A DNA stretch of 64,000 nt from Cyanophora paradoxa (GCA_004431415.1 QPMI01000062.1:530339-594338); one strand, 5' to 3'; counted from the stretch's first letter, positions 1 to 12,287 are shown. A program made the numbers and translations. The notes: generated by a model from the sequence alone, not told the origin.

Positions 1-1167
1 CATTGGCCTGCAATTCGAGAAATTCGTCAGACCAAAACAAATTAGAGCTGACAAAACTGTCTCACGTTTGTTCGCTTCCAGGATGCCTGATCAGACGTTT
101 CGCCTGCATCTTCCGCGGTGAGCAGTGAGTCGCCTGCAACAATGATGCGAACGGTCTGTGATGCAAGGCTCTCCTGGCAAGCTTGATTTAGGAATCATGC
201 AACTCATCCGAACTTGCGGGGCGCTCACGCTGCTGGATCCCAGCTGGCCAGTGAAGTAATCCACAAGTAGTTGTGAGAGAAGAGGATTCCTGTCTTGCTC
301 GCCCACACGCAGGCCTGACACAAGGGCTGCAAAGGCGCCATCAGAACACGAAACACTCCCTGCTTCTAGGGTAATACTAACCGACATATTTGGGCTTCGG
401 GGACGCCGGAACCGCCGCAGGGACCTGGGCTGGGATGCCAGCAAAGCAGATGTCTTCCACCTGGAACTCTCCGCTGGCCAGGGCGCTCCCCATCAAAGCC
501 ACGATCACACCTGAACGCTTTCATCACGATCTGCTGGCTGAGACCACACACTCGCACACGCACCAGTTACGAGGGAGTCAATCTGCTCCTTCTGCATGAC
601 CAGCCGAACGCGGCCATACGCATCTTCGAGAATAGCGACGTCGTCCTTGTCCACAAAGTTCTTCTCCGATATCTGGAGCTCCGAAGCGAAGCGCTGCGCT
701 GGGCGTCGGAGAGCAGCCGCGCGTCGCGCGGTGGGTTGTCGCGTACATCCTTCTCGAGCTGCTTCAAGATGGATGGCTTCTGCGGCATTTCCTTGTACAT
801 TGTGCCTGTAAGAATGACGCGCTGGCCCTCCTTGATGTCCAGCGTGCGCGTCGCGATCTGCAGGTCTGGTGCGCAGTTGCACGTTCAGCGGCGGGCTGCG
901 CGAGCTGCAGGCGCGCGGGGCGGACCTTCAGATTGCCACTTCTTCTGCGCGGCATCGCGTACGAATCTCTCCAGCTTCTTCAGGCGCACGAAGTACAAGC
1001 TAGAGTACTGCTGCTGAAAAGCCTTCCTCTCCAGCACAAAGCGGGACGACACGTCGTGTCTGTGACGTCATCAGTCAGTCGTCTCTCGCTCAGGGGCCGA
1101 GGCCGCAGCGCCGCCCGCGCCGTACGCACGCCGCCGTCGACCGCGCCACCGCCACGTCCTCGACCAT
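1..1167 (-). CDS. POLD2: DNA polymerase delta small subunit (POLD2), 5' part
   Basis: This is the N-terminal half of the B-type subunit of replicative DNA polymerase delta, a non-catalytic OB-fold/phosphodiesterase-fold scaffold that binds the catalytic subunit. The gene runs off the left edge. Spliced exons read FQQQYSSLYFVRLKKLE, then VILTGTMYKEMPQKPSIL, then VAILEDAYGRVRL, then GEFQVEDICFAGIP, then LLVDYFTGQLG, then VRIIVAGDSL. This is the motif order of eukaryotic POLD2. I chose the ATG at 1167 because a GTGCGT...CAG intron then joins in frame to the conserved block. An apparent frameshift near 690 disappears if a 53-nt intron (694-746) is removed. The last visible intron ends near position 8. 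It diverges from the securin-like gene with about 156 bp between start codons. Family assignment is firm; the exact exon edges are inferred. Confidence 0.9.
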
Positions 1168-1323
1168 TGCGAGAGCGCGTGTCTAGCGCTCTATGTGCTC
1201 TAAACTAGCTCCGGCAGGCGCCGCCGCGCGCTGGAGTCGCTCAGGTGGTTGGCGCGCTGTGGAAAAAAGTCGATTTGAAAAGGCCGTACAGTGTTTTCGC
1301 CGGGGTACTGTCTCACCGAACGG
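1168..1323. promoter_or_regulatory. Short bidirectional promoter of POLD2 and securin-like gene
   Basis: This is the 156 bp between two divergent start codons. It contains TTGGCGCGC at 1249-1257 and TTTTCGCC at 1294-1301, both resembling E2F/DP sites (TTTSSCGC). The match is by eye only. Such sites would fit co-expression of a replication gene and a mitotic gene. Confidence 0.4.
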
Positions 1324-2078
1324 ATGGCTTCGGTGCTTCTGGCGAAGGAGAACGAGCGAGCTGTGCTGGGCGGGAGCTCCAAGGGCTTGGGGCTTCGCAG
1401 CGTCAACCAGCCCACCCCCGCCGAGCCCGGTGCGGAGATTCCACGCGTTCGTCTCGCGTAGGCAGACGGCTGACGCCCGGCCCTCGCAGCCCAAAAGAAA
1501 GTGCTTCAGGATGCATCCAAGCCTCGGAGAGCTCTCGGCGACATCACAAACAACAAGTCGGGCGGCGACAGCTCGAAATCAGTGAAGGGCCAGAAGCCGG
1601 CGGCGAAGCCCAGCAGACAAGTAGAGCCCTTCGTGGATGTGCCGCAGAAGCAGGCCGAAGAGGACTTTGAGATCCCGGACATGCCTCACCGGCACCCGCC
1701 GGGCCCGCCGCCGCTGCCGAACCTCACGCACCTAATCGGGCCGCTGGCTGAGTTCGTGGAGGCCCTTGAGAAGAAGAGGCCGATGCCGAAGATGCCTTAC
1801 GAGGTCGTGCCGGATCCACCTGAGTACAAGGAGATCGAGTATGCCGAGCTGGAGCCCGCGCCCGTCTTCAGCAGCCTGGATGATAACCCATCGCTGGGTG
1901 CGCTTTGCGCAGCACAGCGACCGCCGACGCGCTCTGAACCTCTCGCGCAGGTGCGCTTCAGCAGCGGATAGACGATTCGGCGGAGGACGACGAACTGGAT
2001 CGGGAACTGTTCCGGAAGACGATCCCCCTGGAGGAGCTGCTCATAGACGACTTCAGAGTCCCCGAAACTGATAACTAG
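1324..2078 (+). CDS. Securin-like APC/C substrate (putative)
   Basis: Three exons (1324-1429, 1490-1897, 1951-2078) join in frame to 213 residues. Residues 8-10 are KEN, and near residues 49-57 lies RRALGDITN, a canonical destruction box (RxxLxxxxN). These two degrons near the N-terminus mark substrates of the anaphase-promoting complex. The middle is proline-rich and basic, and the C-terminal third is strongly acidic with no visible domain. This layout (KEN, D-box, disordered body, acidic tail, about 200 residues) is that of securins (PTTG/Pds1) and plant Patronus proteins, which hold separase inactive until anaphase and evolve very fast. It diverges from POLD2, consistent with a cell-cycle role. 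Both introns have GTGCG donors. Securin identity is inference: a cyclin box is absent, but another APC/C substrate such as a shugoshin or Cdc6-like regulator is not excluded. Confidence 0.6.
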
Positions 2079-2246
2079 TAGCACACCTCGTGAAGCTCCA
2101 CTTCCCGCCCCATCTCCATAGTATCTAGGGGCATGTACGTAGGTTACTTATTCGATTCCGCTCTTTGCTGTTCTGCCTCCCATTGCGAATTTGCGATGCG
2201 CACGCGATCGTGTGGGCGTAGACGTAGTGGTTATTATCACAAGCGT

Positions 2247-5200
2247 CTATGTTCGCTTCTTGTCGCCGCTGGCAACGCCTGGCGGAGGGTTGGGGGTGAG
2301 GGTGAACGCGGAGCGGAGTGGAGCGACCAGGGGGGCCCTCGAGGCGGCCGGAGGCGCCGCGCCGGCGGGGTTCGAGGGGGCGGTGTTCTTGACGGGGGAG
2401 GGCCCCGCGCTGCGGGGCGTGGGGGCGAGCAGCGGGGAGGGCGGCATGGGCGGGGAGGCCCCCGAGGGGGTCATCGGGGCGGGCCCCGGCGGCTGAGAGG
2501 TGACGAGGGAGGCTAGCACGTGCAGCATGCTCTCCTTGCTGGACCTGCCGGCGGGAGCGAGCGGGGCCGTCAGCGGGCGCCCCGGGGCCGGCGGGCAGGT
2601 GGGGCGGCGCGCCAGTAGACGAAGTGGGAGTCGAGGAGGGAGAAGTAGGAGGTGTAGGCGTCGGGGGCCCCCTGAAGGGCGCCCGTCGGCCGCGCCGCGG
2701 GGCGGGCAGCGACGCGGGGAGCGCACCAGGGCGTAGTCGATGCGGAAGCCGCCCCAGGAGGGCGGGCGGGGCCGCGGGCGGGGGCCCCGCTGGGCCCCGC
2801 CCCGCCGGCGGAGGCGGGCGGGAGGGGCGACTCGCGGATGGGCAGGGCGTCCTCGGGCGGGTCCCACGGCGTCTCGCCCGCGGGTCGTGGGCGGAGGCGT
2901 CCGGCGGCGGCGGGGCGCTGCAGCGGCTGCCGGCCGACGCGTCGTCCTCCTCCGCGCCCTCCGCATCGCTCGAGGCCGACGACACGAGGATCGCGTCCGC
3001 GTCGTAGAACGGCGTGCACGCTGCCGCCCCCGTCGGCCGGGCGCGGCGGCCCGGGCAGCGGGAGCGGCGCGGGCGGCGGTCGCACCCTCGACCCTCCGCT
3101 CGCGCCAGGGTCGCTTCCTCAGCGTGCCGCTCGCCGCGGCGGTGGCGGCGGCGGCGGCCGACGCGGCGGCAGCGGCGGCGGAGGCGGCGGCGGAGGCGAA
3201 GAAAGAGCCGACGCGCTGCGCGATGCGGGAGTAGTCCATCCGGCCCTGCGGGCGGCCTCAGAGAGCGCGAAGATCCGAGAGGGTTGTCGGAGAAAGAGAG
3301 AGGGAGGAGCCCACCACGAGGCTCATGCGGGCCCAGTTCTCCTGCGCGGCGCGTGTGAGCGGGAGTGGAGTGGAGAAGAGGGGGGTCAGAGCGGACGACG
3401 GGGACGGGGGGCTCCTCGGTGAAGGAGGGGTCGACGAGGGGCTCCAGGCGGAACGCCTGCGGGGCGGGGCGCGGGGCGGGGCGGGCGTGAGGCCGGCGCG
3501 CCTCGACGAAGAAGCCGGCGGGCGGACGGGGCGGGGGGGCGGGGCGGACGACGCAGTCGTAGGGGTGGAAGATGTTGTGGAGGCGGAAGGGGAGGCGCTC
3601 GGCGTGGAAGGTCTCGCCCCGCAGCGAGAGGAAGACGCCGAGGGGGCAGCCGAGCAGGAAGAGGTGGGCGGGGGCGAAGTCCAGCCGGATCGAGTAGTCT
3701 GCCAGGTTCACGTACTCCGGGTCCACCTCTGCGGCGGCGGGTTCGAGGAAGCCGGGCGGGGGCGCGCAGGGGCCGCAGCACCGCCGGGGGCGAGGCCGGC
3801 GCCCGAGGGCCGCTGGTTCGTCAGGATGTCGTACCTGCGGCGGTCAGCGGGCGGCGGCGGGGCGCGGGGCGCGGGGCGGGCGCACGAGACGACGCCGCCG
3901 AGGGAGTGGGCGAGGACGGAGACCTTCCCCGAGAAGCGCGGGTTCGCCAGGATGAACTGCTTGTACCTGCCCGCCGCGTTCAGGCGGGGCGGCGCGAAGG
4001 GGCGGCGGGCGGCGCGGTGCGCGGCGGACGCACCGGTGGTTCAGCTGCGCGGCGACCTCCTCCTGCCCGGGCCGCGGGGCGCTCGGTCAACACTGGATGC
4101 GGAGCGTGAAGGGGCGGGGCGGGGGCGGACGAGGATGAACTTGTGGTAGCGGGGGGTGAGGAAGTAGCAGACGTCGAGGACCTTGTCGTTCAGGAAGGAG
4201 CGCAGCTTCGGCAGCGTCCCCGGCGTGATCGCCGCGATCCGCCTGCCCGACCCGCCCCGCTCAGCGACGGAGCGCGCGGGGCGGGCGCGGGGCGGGGGGG
4301 CGGACTCGTCGCAGCCCTGGATGCCGCGGAGGCTGCTGTGCCACTCGATCTCCGCGAACTCCACTCGGAAATCCACGTCGGGGAAAGCCTGCGGGCCGCG
4401 TCGGGACCTTCTAAGGCCGCTGGGGCGCGCTCGCTCCGGGGCCCCGCCCGCCGCACCCCGGTCATGACCGCCTCGCTGCTCCTGCGCAGCTCCTCCACTG
4501 CGGGAGCAGGTCGGGGGCGGGGCGGGCGGGGCGGGGGGAGGGGCGGGGCGGGGCGGACCGTGGTGGAGGAGGCGCGCGTGGTCGAGCTGGGAGCCGACGC
4601 CGTGCACGACCAGCACCAGGTGCTCCACGAACGCCCGCCCCTGCGCCCGGCCCGCGGCCCCCGAGCTCGCACCCGGGCTGCCCCGCGCGCCACTCAAGGC
4701 GACCCGCACCGGTGCCTGGGCGGGGCCGAGCATCGGGGAGCTCCCGAGGGGCGTGCTGGAGGGCGCCGGCGGGGCCAGGCTCGGCGCGAGCCCCGCCTCG
4801 GAGTCGTAGCGAGCCTCCGGCCTCTGCCCCCGCGCGCCTCGGCCGCGCGTCCAGGGGAGAAGGGCGCAGGATCCACCGAACCTGGTCGGGGGCCGCCGAG
4901 GCGGACAGGGACAGGGGCTTGGGCTGGGCGGGCTGGCCCTTCGGCCTGCGAACGCGGCGCGGATCGACGTCACGAGCGCGCGGGGAGCGGCGGGCGGGGT
5001 CGGCCGCACGCGAAGTACTTGGACGGGGGCCCATCTCGGACCGACTCGAGGATGAGGTCCCGGTTCCACTCCCGCCACTCGTCCTCCGACTCGGCCGCGA
5101 ACGTGAAGGTCTGCTCCGCTGCTGAGAGGCGCCAGCGGGCCCGCAAGAGACGAGGGCCGCCGGCTTCTCGAACCTTGCGCTTCTCCCTGTCGGTGACGAC

Positions 5201-5754
5201 AAAGACGTGCGCTCGTTTGTACCTGCGGGCCTGGCGTCAATCATCCGCGCCCGGACTGCTGGCCGGATGCCCGTCGCGCACACTAGTTCGTCCACCGCCA
5301 TCACAAAGGGGCACTGCGTAAAGAAACGATATTCAGCGTAGTCTTTTCAGCGAGCCTGCAGCCAGAAAGCGGCTGAGCGCGCCCCGGCTAGCCCCGAACA
5401 CGGAACGGCGCGGTCAAGTCAAGCGGCCCTCGGCGGCCCGGCGGCAGCCGTACGCGCGAACCTCGTCCAAGGCTATGATCTGCTCGGCGAGGCCGCGGAG
5501 GTCCTGCGTCCCTGGAAAGACGAACAAGCTTTTGTTCTTCAGGACGACGTGGACGCGTCTCCACCCGCGCCTCGAGCGCATCGCCAGAGGGCCTAGTAGC
5601 CGTGAGCGCATATCAACAGATTCTGAGAGCGCACGCACCCTCGCGTAGCGGGCTGGCCACGGCCCTGAGCACATCCGCCTGCAGGATGGCCGGCTGCGGC
5701 GCGCGTCGGAATACGGCGTTGCGCGCGGCCTGCCGTGCTCACCAGGGCCGTCAT
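2247..5754 (-). CDS. PH-DDHD domain phospholipase A1 (intracellular PLA1 family)
   Basis: This is a lipase of the iPLA1/SEC23IP-DDHD1-SGR2 family, which deacylates phosphatidic acid and phosphoinositides on cytoplasmic membranes. In order: a pleckstrin-homology fold (WRRVHVVLKNKSLFVF near 5.55 kb, closing at 5.07-5.23 kb with FTFAAESEDEWREWN); a Ser-rich linker; LVLVVHGVGSQL (about 4.6 kb), the family's first lipase strand; IEWHSSL; LNDKVLDVCYFLTP; KVSVLAHSLGGVVS (about 3.93 kb) with the nucleophile Ser in the SLG elbow; YDILTNQRPSG; then the DDHD domain with HLFLLGCPLGVFL, NIFHPYD, FRLEPLV, RIDYAL and a final SYFSLLDSHFVYW. A Ser/Pro tail follows to the stop at 2247. The start at 5754 rests on two spliced upstream mini-exons and is tentative. 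Many GC-rich introns interrupt it. It diverges from IFT70. The family call is strong; some middle exons are unresolved. Confidence 0.85.
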
Positions 5755-5780
5755 CGCGCTTGCTTCGGCCGCGGGCCCGT

Positions 5781-5810
5781 CTGAGCTCAGAGCTCTGAGC
5801 TCAGAGCTCG
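5781..5810. repeat. Palindromic CTGAGCTCAGAG repeat between DDHD and IFT70 genes
   Basis: CTGAGCTCAGAG is repeated head to tail and contains a perfect 20-bp palindrome centred on AGAGCTCT. It lies in the 197-bp gap between divergent start codons 5754 (-) and 5952 (+), so it may be an operator-like element for either gene. No known factor is recognised. Confidence 0.6.
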
Positions 5811-5951
5811 CCCGGCCCGGGTACGCGAAAACGAGCTCGCTCAAACGCCAGCCGCCTCGCAGACGCTCGAAAGGCAGCCTGAAGCAATCTAGGAGGCTAG
5901 GCCAGCCGGTTGCTGTCAGTTCTCCCTCTTGCGGGAGCCCCAGCAGCACAG

Positions 5952-8688
5952 ATGGCGTCCTCCGTGGCCGGCGTCGGCAACTGGCAGCCGGGCATGCGCG
6001 TGCCGGATGGCCAGTACACTAAGGTCATATACTCGCTGATTCGCGACCGAAAGTACCAGGAGGTTATCGATGTCCTGACCTACGAGATGCAAAACTTCCC
6101 CAAGAGCCGGGCGGCACTCTCCCTGCTGGCCTACTGCTACTACATGACGCAAGAGTTCCAGTCTGCCGCTCAGCTGTGCGCAATTCTCGTCGCTCCGCGG
6201 CCCGCCGCGCCTCCAGCTAAAAGCGGCCGCCCCGGCTGCGCAGCTACGAGCAGCTGGTGCGGGCGTATCCTGAGGTGGAGGAATACAAGATCTACCACGC
6301 GCAGTCCCTCTTTAAGGCGTCGCAGTACCCTGAGGCCCTGCGGTCGTGCTTGCAGGTGGACTCGCAACAGTATCAGCAGCGGGTGCGCCGCGCAGCTGGG
6401 CCGGAGCCCGGCCGACCGCCGTTCGCGCCGAGGGCTTCCATCTGACGCGGCATTTGGCGCAGATGGTCATGCTGCAGGCCTACATCAAGTACGAGCAGGA
6501 CGATTTGGCGGGCGCGAAGCAGATGCTGGCGAAGAGCTTCACGGACGACCCCGACGCGCTCATCCTCAACGCGTGCACGATGTACAAGGCGCGCCGCTGC
6601 GGGGCGCCGCCGCCGCGTGGGCGCGCGGCCGCGGTCTCACGCGGCGGGGCGGGGGCGCAGGAGGGGCAGCACGATGAGGCGCGCCAGAAGTTCGTGGAGG
6701 CGATGAACACGCTGGGGTACCAGCCGGACATGGCGTACAACATCTGCCTCTGCTACTACAGGCTCAAGGCCTACGGTCCGGCGCTCAAGCACATCGCCGA
6801 GATCATCGAGCGGGGAGTCCGGGAGCACCCGGGTAGGCGGAAGCCCCGCGCGGGGCCGGGACGGGGCGCTGAAGGCGGGCGCAGAGCTCAGCGTGGGGAG
6901 CAACACGGACGGGATCGAGGTGCGGAGCGTGGGGAACAGCGCGGTGCTGAAGGAGACGGCCCTCGTGGAGGCCTTCAACCTCAAGGCCGCCATCGAGTAC
7001 GTCATGAAGAACTGTGCGTGGCGCCCTCCCATCCCGCCCCGCCCCGCCCCGCCCTGCACCGCCGCCCGCTGACGCGGGGCGGCAGACGACGCGGCGAAGG
7101 AGGCGCTGAGCGACATGCCGCCGCGAGGGGAGGAGGAGCTCGACCCCGTCACCCTCCACAACCAGGCCCTCAGTGCGCCCCGGCCGCCCGCCCCGCCGCT
7201 GGCCGCCGCTGACGCGGGCGCAGTGCACATGGACGCGTCGCCGAGCGACGGGTTCAGGAAGCTGAACTTCCTGCTGAGCAACCCGCCGTTCCCGCCGGAG
7301 ACCTTCGCGAACATCCTGCTGCTGTACTGCAAGAACCGGCTGTACGACCTGGCGGCGGACATCCTGGCGGAGAACTCGCAGTACACGTTCAAGTACCTGG
7401 ACCAGGACCTCTACGACTACCTGGACGCCACCATCATGCAGCAGACCAGCCCCGAGGAGGCCTTCCGCAAGGTGCCCCCGCCCCGCCCCGCCCGGAGCCG
7501 CTCCGCGCCGTGGCGTTGGCGTGGGCCGACGCGGGGCCGCCCGGCAGTTCGACGACATGGCGAACAAGCACACGGAGACGCTGCGGAAGCTGACGAAGCA
7601 GATCCAGGACGCGCGCCTCGCCCGCAACAACGACGCCATCAAGAAGGCCTTCATGGAGTACGACGAGGCCCTCGAGCGGTGCGCCGGGGGTTCGGGCGTG
7701 GCCCGCCCGCTCGGGTGGGCGGTGCGCTGAGGGCGGCCCCCCGTCCTCGCAGGTACATCCCGGTGCTGATGGCGATGGCGCGGATCTACTGGGACCTGGA
7801 CAACTACGGGATGGTGGAGAAGATCTTCCGGCAGTCGGCCGAGTTCTGCTCGGAGCACGACACGTGGAAGCTGAACGTGGCGCACGTCTTCTTCATGCAG
7901 GAGACCAAGTTCATCGAGGCGATCCGCTACTACGAGCCGATCGTGAAGAAGCACAGCGAGGCGCAGCAGCTGCTCGCCGTCCCCGCCATCGTCGTCGCGA
8001 ACCTCTGCGTCTCCTACATCATGACGAGCCAGAACGAGGAGGCCGAGGACCTCATGCGCAAGCTCGAGAAGGAGGAGGAGAAGGTCGCCTACCAGGTGCC
8101 GCCCGGTCCCGCCCCGCCGCGCCCCGCGCCCCGCGCCCCGCCCCCTCCCCCCAGCCGCCCAGCTCACGCCCCGCCGGCAGGACCCGGAGAAGCAGGTGTA
8201 CCACCTGTGCATCGTGAACCTGGTGATCGGGACGCTGTATTGCGCCAAGGGCAACTTCGAGTTCGGCATCTCGCGCATCATCAAGTCCCTCGAGCCGTAC
8301 AACAAGAAGCTCAGCACGGACACGTGGTACTACGCCAAGCGCTGCTTCCTCGCCCTCATCGAGATCCTCGCCAAGCACATGATCATGCTCAAGGCGCGGC
8401 CCCCGCCCGCCCCCGCCGCACCCCCGGCCCCTGCTCGGGCGGGGTTCTCACGCGTACCCCCCGCAGGACGCGACGTTCCACGAGATCCTGGGCTTCTTGG
8501 ACGCGGCGGACACGCACGGGAAGAACGTGCTCACGACGCTGAACCCGCTTGAGAAGGACATCGCGACGGGCCGCAACAACGTCTCCTACGAGGCCCGCCT
8601 CCTCAAGAAGATGTCCGCCCGCCCTCCCCCCTCGCCGAAGGGCCAGTTGCTCACGCCCCCGCGCAGGTTCCTTCGGTTACGAGACTAG
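5952..8688 (+). CDS. IFT70: Intraflagellar transport protein IFT70/TTC30 (DYF-1)
   Basis: This is an IFT-B core subunit, a TPR superhelix that wraps IFT52 and is needed for building cilia and for tubulin polyglutamylation. The start MASSVAGVGNWQPGMRVPDG continues with QYTKVIYSLIRDRKY, the typical IFT70 N-terminus. After removal of about nine short introns the product covers the full family: TPR units YEQLVRAYPEVEEYKIYHAQ, MVMLQAYIKYEQDDL, FVEAMNTLGYQPDMAYNICL, then EALSDMPPRGEEELDPVTLHN, the conserved LPPEAFANLLLLYCK-like block, DLYDYLDATI, YIPVLMAMARIYWDLDNY, YHLCIVNLVIGTLYCAKGN, and ISRIIKSLEPYNKKL. The last intron uses a GTCCGC donor and joins to a short final exon (FLRLRD). About 650 residues are expected, as in the family. 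The gene shows that the organism builds flagella. It faces the DDHD gene head to head. Confidence 0.93.
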
Positions 8689-9092
8689 AGCGGCAGCGTA
8701 GCATATCTAGCAGTAGTAGGCCTAGGCCTAGAGCTAGTCCTAGTCGTTAGTGTACACTAATGTAGGAACAGGATCCGGCCGCGGAAGCCAAAGAAACGTC
8801 AACGGTCTGACTGCTTCTACATGCCCCCGTGGCCGCGTACTTGGCCATGGCCCAGTGGTACCAGCACTGAGAGGTAAGCGAAAGCTACGAGCGGGGCGGT
8901 GCATCGAGCTCATCGATATCATCCCATCCCAGACAAGCACGCGTGCATGCACGGCAGCTCGAGACGTGATCTAAACAATGTTACAATTTTTGTTACGACA
9001 AAACCAGCCCGCGAGTTCCTCGGAACCGCATTTCAAAAATTACAGGATCGAGCCCGAGGATCGACGAGGGCGCTCCAAGAAGAAGGGCCGCT
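8689..9092. other. Convergent 3' intergenic region
   Basis: About 400 bp between the stops of IFT70 and THI4. It has lower GC than the genes and short CTAG-rich words (TAGGCCTAGGCCTAGAGCTAG near 8718). I see no gene in it. Confidence 0.6.
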
Positions 9093-10359
<1,267 letters not shown>

Positions 10360-10841
10360 GGTGGCGGTCGGAGAACTAGGTCGTTGGCGATAACCTCGAC
10401 TGGCGTCGTACCCGGGCAGTTCTGGGGTACGTCGCCCAAAATCAACTCCCCCTGAGGCAGTACCTGGCGGTGAGCGCCGCGCACCCGCGTCTCGCGCGCG
10501 CACGGCTCGTCCCATCCGTGTGCGGCCGCTGAGCCCCCGATCGCAGGAGCTCGCAAGCTCGTCACTTGCGTCAACCCCGTCTCAGCGCTCCACCGCGCGC
10601 TCCTCCGGATCCACACGCGACTCGGGGATAAGTCGAACTCCTCGCTGGTCGCGCCCTGAAACTCGGACCCGCGTGCGCCAGACCCACTTGGGTGCGCCGG
10701 TCGGATTGATCGCCTCTCACCGCCGCGCCATTTACCTTCTTCGTTCGAACTACCAGCTCGTACGCCGGCTGCGCGTCCCGCCGCAATCCGGTCAAACGCG
10801 ATCTGGACGATTGGCCGAAGCAGTCTCCGAGAAGGACGACG
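10360..10841. other. Intergenic region upstream of THI4
   Basis: About 480 bp, open in several frames because of GC bias, with no protein I recognise. It is the likely divergent promoter of THI4 and the small gene to its right. Confidence 0.45.
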
Positions 10842-11168
10842 ATGAACTGCTCGGCGCCCGGCCCAGTGATGTCTTACGCGTACGGCGCGTTCTTTCTGCC
10901 GGCCCAAAGCTGGACGTCCGATCAGTTGTGGCAAGACCCCTTCAAAGCGGAGGCCTTCAGCGTCTCGCAGACGACCACGCCGCTGCAGCTGTCGCGGGCG
11001 GAGAGCGCCGCGCGGCGGCAAGCCATTATAGAGGAGGTCGCGGCGCGGCGACAGGAGGTCTCCCAGTGGCTCGCCGAGCAGGAGGCCGCGTGGATGGACG
11101 GCATCGAGCCGCAGGACACCATCAATGCAGACGCAGTTGCAGCACTTTCGACTGATGCGTGTAGATAG
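10842..11168 (+). CDS. Small hypothetical protein
   Basis: A 108-residue frame beginning MNCSAPGPVMSYAYGAFFLP with a second Met at residue 10. Its amino-acid composition is balanced (Trp, Phe, Gln, acidic residues), unlike the Arg/Pro/Ala-rich shadow frames common here. The second half is a predicted amphipathic helix rich in Ala, Glu and Arg (about residues 50-85) ending near DGIEPQDTINADAV. I recognise no family. It could be the last exon of a longer gene, since an acceptor-like CCCAG precedes the second Met. Confidence 0.35.
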   Translation: MNCSAPGPVMSYAYGAFFLPAQSWTSDQLWQDPFKAEAFSVSQTTTPLQLSRAESAARRQAIIEEVAARRQEVSQWLAEQEAAWMDGIEPQDTINADAVAALSTDACR

Positions 11169-12101
11169 ACTCTAAACTGAGATTTTCCTCGGTCACTCTG
11201 AGATATTCCTCGGTAGCATACTTGTACACTACAATTTTGTTCGTTTTTTTGTTTCGATTCGAAACTTTCCATCTCAGTCTCAAGCTCGAGATCTAGACCT
11301 GGACCGAGGCGGCGGCGGGGATCCCCATGGGTCTGCGGGCCGGGGGCTGTGACTCAGTGAGCCTCAGCAACTGCGGGTCCCGGGTTTCAAATTAATGTTC
11401 TCCCGGTTAATCGTTGCGACTTCTGAGCTCGAGTGAATCTCATGGACTGCTACGGGCCAAGCTGCCGGACCCTCCTCAGGGCCTGGCCCAGTCGGAGTCT
11501 CACCCCCGTCTCTCCGGCCACTGCAGCTGGCCGCCGCAGCGCGGGCCCGCACCCCGGGCCCCTCGAGCTCGAGCCTCGGGGCACCCGCGGCCCCCGGCGG
11601 CCCGGCGGCCGGGCCGTACCGTAGTACGCCTGCTGCCAGTACTCAGTGACTAGTGTGGAAAAATCGATATCTTGATTCTGACCTTCGAATTAAATGCGGC
11701 AAGCATTGAAGCTTTCTACTACTACTAGGCTAGGCTAAATTAAAGCTAACCGTCACGGCGTTGAACATACTAATTATAAGTTACTAAAGCTACTAACTAG
11801 TAAGCTTCAAACTTCAAGGCTTGAAAATGCCGCACTGCGGCAGCCGCTGAGCTCGAGCCGCTGAGCTGCGAAGTGCCACGATGACGAGCCGCCGCCGCAC
11901 TGCGCGGCAAGCTCGGAGCTCTCATGATCAGGCTCGAGACGGACTCCTGGGCCGCCGGGCATCGTGGGCATCATGCATCGTTTAGTTGTTTCCCGAATTT
12001 TCCGAACTTTGAAAGTTTGCTATTGAAATTGAGGTTCAAGGTAAATTCAACTGGAAAAGGCCGAGAGGGGGAAAGGCGCGCGGCTCGCAGTGGCGCCGAA
12101 G
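11169..12101. other. Gene-poor intergenic region left of the kinase array
   Basis: About 930 bp, partly AT-rich, with CTAG/TAGC-rich words (CTACTACTACTAGGCTAGGC near 11717) and a GC-rich stretch at 11450-11630. I find no coding frame, tRNA or element ends. Confidence 0.5.
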
Positions 12102-12256
12102 CTAGGGCCTTGGCGCCGGGGCCGCGGGCTTGGGCCGGCGCCAGGCGGAGAAGCGCTCCACGGTCCCGAGCACGTCGTCCTTCCGCACCGGCCTGCGGGG
12201 CGGGGCAGGTCAGAGCGGGCCGCGGGGCGGGGCGGGGCGGCGCGCTTGGCGAGGAG

Positions 12257-12287
<31 letters not shown>

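Noticed and set aside
681-750. Apparent frameshift in POLD2
   Set aside because: A 53-nt GTACGC...GCGCAG intron (694-746) restores the conserved frame, so no mutation is needed.
4143-5321. 392-codon open frame on the + strand
   Set aside because: It is antisense to the PH and lipase exons of the DDHD gene and has no recognisable motif.
10360-10520. Possible TPP riboswitch upstream of THI4
   Set aside because: A CCCCCTGAGGCAGTACCTGG-like string occurs, but on the strand opposite to THI4. The coding strand and the first intron lack the CUGAGA and ACCUGAUCUGGAUAAUGCCAGCG elements.
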